From positions 87,498,079 to 87,562,078 of the forward strand of contig CM060315.1 of assembly GCA_030674185.1 (NCBI GenBank): a stretch of 64,000 bases of DNA, given 5' to 3'. This DNA comes from Monoplex corrugatus (taxonomy: Eukaryota; Mollusca; Gastropoda; Littorinimorpha; Ranellidae). The position numbers and the translations under genes were made by a program. The notes under the pieces were generated by a model. The model was not told the origin of the DNA and searched no databases. It was given only the letters and a program-made list of their open reading frames with translations. Below, one piece after another: positions 58,061 through 64,000 of the stretch (position 1 is the first letter of the stretch; each line of letters begins with the position of its first letter).

Positions 58061-59447
58061 CTGTTGTCAAATATTGTATGAATGTCACCGGACTATAAAA
58101 CCTACAAGTAAAACGAAAGGGTAAAAAATGTAGAAAGCTTAGCAGAAGAAGAACAGAGCTCTTAATCACCCAGAGTGGGGAAGTACGAATACTCCTAGGC
58201 CTAAGGCTGAACATGTCTACAACTACAACTGTACAATACAATATAAAAAAGTTTTTTTCCTCCTCACCTTTAATTTAGTTTAAATGTGAAAGTCATTCAG
58301 GGTTCTCTTCTTCTTCAACTTTTTAAATCTCTCATAAATATTTCTGAGTCAATGTGGCTAAATTTAAACAGAAAACAACAGATTTCAACTGTACAGAAAT
58401 TAGCTGAGTTCTTTAAATTATACACTTAACAGCTCTTCTAAACATTACAGCCGACTTCCTAAACTTTACCAAAAACTGCTGATTTCTAAAACATATACAT
58501 GAAACAGCTCTCTTCCTGAACATTATAGAAAACAGCTGATTTCCTAAACTTTACCAAAACAGGTGATTCCTTAAATGTATACACAAAGCAGCTAATTTCC
58601 TACAAGTTTCAGTGACTTCCTAAACTGAAGACAAATTGAATACATGGACACTGAAGATAAGGACAAAGAAACTGTGAAAAACTGGTGTGTGAAATGAGAT
58701 GAACAACCACACTTCAAGTGAATTTTGCTGGTTAATCTAGCAATGTTTGCTTTCTCCTTAGAGGAAAACATACACACACAGGAGACAAACTCAAGCAATG
58801 CACACAACTGTAAGAAAAAGCACAAGCTTATCGGAGTAAAAAAACAAAAACAGGCAGATATAGTGATCTGCCAAAGGAAGATAAAGACAGGATGCACACG
58901 CAAGCAACTGCCCACCAGAGTAATCAGGGACTGGTTCACTGGTTATCATTCTTGATTTTGCTGTAATGGTAGCAGCATAGCTTTTATTTTCACAATGCAG
59001 AAGTGGCTAACTGACACAAGATAATAGCACTCATGAGTCATGGTATAGTATGTGCAATGCATTTTAGGTTACTTTTGAAACTGTAGTATATCTTGACTTT
59101 CAATTCATGGTATATAAATCTGGTGGACTGGTATTCAGTAGATTTTCTTTTGTTTTTAAATTCAAGCTACACTTATTTTGACAGACTTCCTTGGTCTGGC
59201 CAGGGTCTTGAACTTTTGAGCTCAAATTTGAGCTCTGAGCTTAAGACTGTAAAACTTGTCTGTGCTGTGAGTAATGTTGGGATGAGAAGATGTTCGCTGG
59301 AAAGATGCACTTCATTACAGGACAAAACATCTTCATTTCTATTTTCATTAGAATTAATTTTCAAAGTCTCAGTTGTATACACTAATATAGTAATAAAATA
59401 AATTTCAATGGGATACAGATTTTCTTTTTCATAAACTGAGGTATTAA
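58061..59447. other. Intron sequence with weak local repeats
   Basis: Unique AT-rich DNA. Between 58420 and 58610 a phrase such as AACAGCT, CTTCCTAAAC, TTTACCAAAA recurs three or four times in diverged form. A perfect 18-bp palindrome (GAGCTCAAATTTGAGCTC) lies at 59218-59235. No exon is supported. Confidence 0.45.
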
Positions 59448-60440
59448 GTGCCGTCAACGTAAAATTTACGGAGCTCTGGAGCTTTCTCTGGTGCCTACAA
59501 ACGTAAAATTTATGGAGCTAGTTTGACACATGTTTCAGCCTAATGTAAATGGGAGGGAAGCACTGACTGATATTGTCTGTCTCTGAGAGGGTTCATAAAA
59601 GTGACTGGCTTCCCTTACATGACTTTTTGACCTATGCAACCCTCTCCAGATTGGATTTATTTGTCTGGAAAGAGAAACCGTTTTTCAGCAAAATGCTGAC
59701 ACTAGGTCTGTCTTGCAATGCTGCATGTGAAACCTTTGAAAGCATGTGAGTTGAGTCAAGAACTTTAAATGACTGTAGGATGATTCAGAAGACAATTCTG
59801 ACACAAGAAGAGGTTGAAAACAGCAGTAGTTACTCGCTGTTTGGTATGAAATGTGCACCAGACAGACCCAACACGAAAAGTATTGATTTTATGAGCACGT
59901 GACACAAAGGGTTTGTGGCCACAGGCTATACTGGCAGCTAGCCAACAACTTCACACCTTCCTGACATTGTAGAACACCGCAACACTTTCAGTGAGTAGTA
60001 TTAGAAGTGGCAAGGGGAGGGCTAGGGTGATGGAGTGGCGTGGCGGCAGTGGACCACCTGACCTGACCAGGTCAAGCCACTTAGTGGACTAGAACACTGC
60101 TCCTCTTTGTAGCTTGTCAGCTATCAGTGATCTGTCAGTAGGTCAGCCAAAGTCTGAATACTTTTAGATTTCATCAGGAGGGTCATATCTTCTAATTTCC
60201 CCTTTGTTTTTTTGGTTTCTATCATGAGCGGTTATGAGATTTTTTATGGAAATTTCTACAAAATATTACAAATCATCTGAAAATACATTTAGTCATGCCT
60301 AATGCACTATTCTGTGTAAAGTCATATAGATTCCCATAAATATGGAAGCAACAGTTGTTTTAATGTACATGGTAGTGATGCAACGTTTTTCCCCGGCACA
60401 TGGAAAAACCTGATGTGAAAAACCGTCAGCACTCAAGGGG
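59448..60440. mobile_element. Possible second piggyBac-like non-autonomous element
   Basis: A TTAA stands at each end (59444-59447 and 60441-60444). The minus-strand right end reads CCCCTTGAGTGCTGACGG, similar to the right end of the element at 46417-47884 (CCCTTTCAGTGCC), and both have GCCGGGGAA a short way in. The left end (GTGCCGTCAACG) lacks the CCC bases, so it may be truncated. Near the right end a 19-bp piece with GGGGTTAAGGGTAACA is repeated in tandem. No ORF of note. Confidence 0.35.
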
Positions 60441-60444
60441 TTAA

Positions 60445-60847
60445 GGGTAACACAAGGGGTTAAGGGTAACAAACATAAGGACTTTTTAGTGGAATAGTTC
60501 AATTACTGTGGATAATGTTGACACTGTTGGTATGTCATGTGGTTGCAAGCAAAGAAGGGATAGGCCCGAATGATACGCTTGGGGTAAGATGGCGGCCGTT
60601 TCAAGTGAATTAACTTATGAATGTAATGTTAACTTGTAGCTTGATGATTCAAAGTATCCTTGTGAAAGGAAAATCACCTTTCGTATCACCTTATTGCTTT
60701 AATGGACATAATAAAGTGAGAGTCAGAACAACAACGTAATACTTCAAAACAGAATTTCATTGACCGGCCTCTTGGTCAATTACGCTAGGTCTGCGCAGTC
60801 TGTTTAGCACTACAGGATGGTTATATTTATCATCAGTGACTAAAAAT
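60445..60847. other. Intron sequence, nothing recognised
   Basis: Unique sequence with no supported feature. Confidence 0.4.
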
Positions 60848-60853
60848 ATCACA

Positions 60854-60912
<59 letters not shown>
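60848..60912 (+). repeat. (CA)n microsatellite
   Basis: CA repeats with two ACCACAC slips. Confidence 0.96.
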
Positions 60913-62734
60913 ACCATCAAACACGCACACATGCTTCTGAACTGTGAAAGTACCTTTATCGCACATTTCAATGATCTGATGGCTTTTTTGGTTTACTACT
61001 TTCACCAGTGCTGTCAGAACATTCTTTATCGCTGTCAGAACATTCATTATCAGACTACACTTTACTTGTCAACCAAAGACACTATTTTTAGAGCTATTCT
61101 GAAACTATTTTTAGATCCGTTCTGTTCTGAAAGACACTATTTTCTGAGCTGTTCAACTGAATGACAGACACAAATGACATACAAAAGTTCTGACCAATCA
61201 AAACCCCGCTTTCAAAACATACTGAGCATGCGTAGCTGTTTTTGGCATGGACAGCTCCGACAGTTTGGCTAACCAAGCAGAGGCCGACACGCTCAACAGA
61301 AATTTAGAGATCAGGCCCACCTCTGAAGTTTACATTTAGAGAGTGAAAAGCACGCACAGAACAACATTTTAGCGAGTGAAATAAATGACAGTTTAGTGTA
61401 TGAAAAATGTACACTCTGTGTGTTATGGAGAGCCCTCATATTGTCTTCATGTTCATTATACTGTCTGCACTGAGGGAAGTATTTGGTAAAGTTCATTACT
61501 CCCTAAATATTGTTTAGATTGAAAGATGTGGATATGCTACCCAGCATTACTGATGATGACAGTACTTGCAGTGATCATGTAAAGGTGAAAAACTGTACAT
61601 GTATGTTGTCTGTCCTGTGTTGTTATCAGAAAACAAGATAGATGATAAGTTCTGTAAAAAGGATTTTTGCTAACTGGAAAGGGGGTTCCGGTTTCTTGCC
61701 GAGAACATCTGGAAGTGTCGTGGTCTCACACCACAATGATAAATTAATCATTTCAGGCCATCCCAAACGGGAATATGACAGGTACTGTGGGAAATGCAGC
61801 TACCAAAGAGAGCTAAATCGAACTGCATGACTGAAGCACGGGGAAGAAAATGGTGAAACAACACTACTTGACAGGTTTACGTTTTGTGGTATTTTAGGAC
61901 AAGCCTCCTTCCAACAAAAATAAAACCTTTGAGATATCTGAAAATGTAATAAATGAGTGTGGCTTAGATAAAGTTTTGGAAGTCTCTCCTGGAAGTGAGT
62001 ACGCAAGATTAGAAAAGAGACACTGCTGTGGAAATCAACAAAACAAAAATGGGATACATCAGCCGTGCAACCAGCAACACCAACACAACCCTAATGACAA
62101 CAGTTTTACGAGGAAAAGTTAAGGTCAAATGAAATCCGGGCAGGCCATCCACCTCCTATATGAACATCATCCCCAACATCAGCGGCAGAAAGTCTATGAA
62201 GTAGCACAGAAAAATCAATACCGAAGTGAATGGCGGAGAAATGTTGTGACGCCTGTTGCAGCAGCTATTAGCGAACTCAATGAAGCTGACAGGTGAGAAG
62301 ACAGACTGCATGTTTATGAGACAAACAGGAGCTACATACACAGGCAAACAAACACAAATTCTTTACAACAAAGTAAGACAACAGACAAGACAGCTACAGT
62401 CTCACAAGGCACATGAAAACACAACACAGCTCATCTTCACATGGAGTAAGAAAGTACAAGATATATATTATTGTGGAGTCCACCTGCAACAAAAATCAAG
62501 GATGATAGATGTCATTATAGCAGTAATTAATAGTAGAGCTACAAGCAAGAAAAATCTTACAACAGTGCTATTTGTTGCCATGCTGGTGAAGTTTACAACA
62601 TTCCCCATTTTATACGTCATCATTAGGACATCTATTTATCAGTTTTGCGGCTCAGTCATCGAAGAATCCAAAAACAAATGAGCGCGCACACACACACAAC
62701 CATCATAACACAGCACAATATAACATAACACAAA
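60913..62734. other. Intron sequence, nothing recognised
   Basis: Unique sequence. A short tandem repeat of GCTGTCAGAACATTC lies at 61011-61045, with related TTTTTAGA and CTATTTT phrases to 61145. Plus-strand frames at 61642-61830 and 62256-62681 match no family I know. Confidence 0.45.
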
Positions 62735-62742
62735 ACAACACT

Positions 62743-62816
<74 letters not shown>
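62735..62816 (+). repeat. (CA)n microsatellite
   Basis: About 80 bp of CA repeats with one ACCACAC slip. Confidence 0.96.
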
Positions 62817-62817
<1 letters not shown>

Positions 62818-63109
62818 CATACACACACTGATGCTGGCATTACATCATCTGCATAGCAAAGTGGCTGACATAGACTGGTTGACCAGTCCTGGGCATTTGT
62901 TATAGAACAAGAATATACACAGCAAGCTTGGCCTTTGGGAAACAACTATTTGAATACAAAGAGGAATTTGTTTATGCACCATAGTAGATTTTGTTATAGA
63001 CAAAACTATACAAGAGGGAAAGAGAAGGAATGGGCTGGGAAAATAAAAGAGAATGTTATTGCTGGCAGGATGGTTACAGAAGGACTCCACTGTATACACA
63101 CAAACTTAC
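62817..63109. other. Intron sequence
   Basis: Unique intron DNA on the donor side of the large PPM1G exon. Nothing further is recognised. Confidence 0.45.
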
Positions 63110-63735
63110 CATGGAGGAAGACGAGGACACTCCATCTGAGGACGGTGTCGATGACTTAGACGTCTGCTGACCTGAAGATGCGCTGATGGATGAAGACCCC
63201 ACTTCACACCCCTCCACCTCCCCCTTTTTCTCCCCCCCATCAGAGCACCCCTTCCCTTCCACACACCCAGTGGAACTGTCCGCCGCCCCCACTATGCTCT
63301 TCCCGCTATCCCCTGCACCACACGACTGCCCGACTGATGTGTGATTGGATGAGGAATCGTTAAAGCTTGATTCAGCTTTCAAACCCTCATCGCCACTGTC
63401 TTTCTGATTGGAAGATTTAGCACTATTCAGCAGTTCTTTTTCTTTGTTCAGATTGTTTTCATTGTCAGCGAGACCATTGATAAGGGGAGCACGAGAGCTG
63501 TTAGAATTTGAACTCGAACCTCCAGCCACTTCAGAGGAGGAGCTGGGTCCAGCGTCTGCTTCCGATCCATTTTTCTTGGCACGCACAACAGGGCTCTGGA
63601 AGTTTTCCTTCTTGCGCAGGCTCCTGGCAGCAGCGCTTCCTGGTGGGGTCTTGTATTTGGCCAGGAGCACCTCCAGGGGTAGGTCAGCTTCTGCTCGCAA
63701 GTCGTCTGCTTCCGCTCTGCCTACAGGATCATCAT
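63110..63735 (-). CDS. PPM1G: PPM1G large exon, start of the acidic/Ser-rich insert
   Basis: A 626-bp exon from the acceptor CTTTGTGCAG to the donor GTAAGT. Its first two bases finish a codon begun in an upstream exon outside the window. It encodes DDDPVGRAEADDLRAEADLP and LEVLLAKYKTPPGS, equivalent to the vertebrate segment EEATMTIEELLTRYG. A long low-complexity Ser/Asn/Gly-rich linker follows, with a basic patch (RSLRKKENF and RAKKNG), to SSSSSM. The linker is not conserved in sequence between phyla but is expected at this place. The exon ends in phase 0, consistent with the next exon. Confidence 0.92.
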
Positions 63736-64000
63736 CTGCACAAAGAAAACTGTAATCAGTAAAAAAGACAACATGACAAATACACCACATTTTTTTTAAC
63801 TTCTTCTTACGGATAACAATCCGGTTACAGTTGAGTCAAATTTTCAGTCCACTTCAATCACTCCTGCATTGTCCAAAGCACGAGGCTTTAAAGCTCTCCT
63901 TTTGGATCAGTCTGTAGTCAGCAACCTGACATCACTGCAGCTCTTGTTTTCTCACTGGAGGTCCTTCTGGACAGTTTGTAGCAATGCCGTGCGAACCGAA
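63736..64000 (-). other. PPM1G: Part of the next upstream PPM1G intron
   Basis: Intron sequence between the large exon and the exons beyond the window. I looked for an exon encoding the preceding AIDAKLTTEE-like region and did not find one. Confidence 0.55.

Larger units (their letters stand above)
38549..63735 (-). other. PPM1G: PPM1G gene, 3' seven coding exons (gene continues past 64000)
   Basis: Seven minus-strand exons (63110-63735, 57852-58060, 55898-55985, 53891-54125, 48932-49060, 45582-45675, 38549-38788; 1621 coding bases) match metazoan PPM1G, a nuclear Mg/Mn-dependent PP2C-type Ser/Thr phosphatase with a long acidic insert inside the catalytic fold, linked in other animals to splicing and histone regulation. 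All introns fit GT-AG and the junction phases agree. The N-terminal exons with the first PP2C motifs are not in the window. One exon is a base short and breaks the frame. Introns are large (1.7 to 6.8 kb) and carry several transposable elements and satellites. Identification rests on motif order and my recollection of the human protein. Confidence 0.9.

Noticed and set aside
59218..59235. Perfect 18-bp palindrome GAGCTCAAATTTGAGCTC
   Set aside because: An isolated palindrome in AT-rich intron DNA with no associated feature; expected occasionally by chance.
61642..62681. Plus-strand ORFs of 62 and 141 codons in a PPM1G intron
   Set aside because: No similarity to any family I know, no codon-use or splice-site support, and antisense to the host gene.

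Overview
This window is nuclear DNA from a eukaryote, most likely a lophotrochozoan and probably a gastropod mollusc. That assignment is inferred from intron-rich PPM1G exons, tRNA-derived SINE pieces with a central domain I associate with molluscs, RTE-type LINEs and very abundant (CA/GT)n and (GA/CT)n tracts. There are no operons, bacterial genes or CRISPR arrays. One host gene is clearly supported; most of the rest is tandem repeats and transposable elements.

Layout. 0.15-5.1 kb: a 40-bp satellite with a 23-bp derivative block. 5.6-6.1 kb: a 42-bp satellite. 7.6-11.0 kb: a 31-bp satellite. 11.4-13.1 kb: SINE and other dispersed-repeat pieces. 13.1-16.3 kb: an apparently complete RTE-clade LINE with an uninterrupted 1020-codon ORF and 10-bp target-site duplications. 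16.4-17.5 kb: a 1.1-kb purine-rich tract. 17.55-17.84 kb: the 42-bp satellite again, inverted. 18.1-18.7 kb: a 24-bp satellite. 19.2-28.15 kb: a 55-bp satellite grading into a 69-bp one. 28.2-36.5 kb: microsatellites, LINE fragments, RNase H fragments, a 68-bp array and a 22-bp array.

38.5-63.7 kb carries the 3' seven coding exons of PPM1G (PP2C-family Ser/Thr phosphatase with an acidic insert) on the minus strand. The N-terminal exons lie beyond base 64000. The splice phases agree throughout, but one exon (48932-49060) is a base short, which breaks the frame just before a metal-binding Asp. Its introns hold a decayed LINE, a decayed piggyBac transposase, a 45-bp satellite that seems to have grown out of a SINE body, a piggyBac-like element inserted at TTAA inside that satellite, a CR1/L2-like LINE, and a small DNA transposon nested in that LINE's 3' tail.

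The interiors of several satellites are full of small deletions while their edges are clean. This looks like poor consensus in places that could not be polished, and it should temper any reading of indels, including the PPM1G frameshift. I found no convincing novel multi-gene system. The most interesting items are the RTE element, the origin of the 45-bp satellite and the insertion in it, and the inverted 42-bp satellite pair with a possible single-copy progenitor at 37.46 kb.
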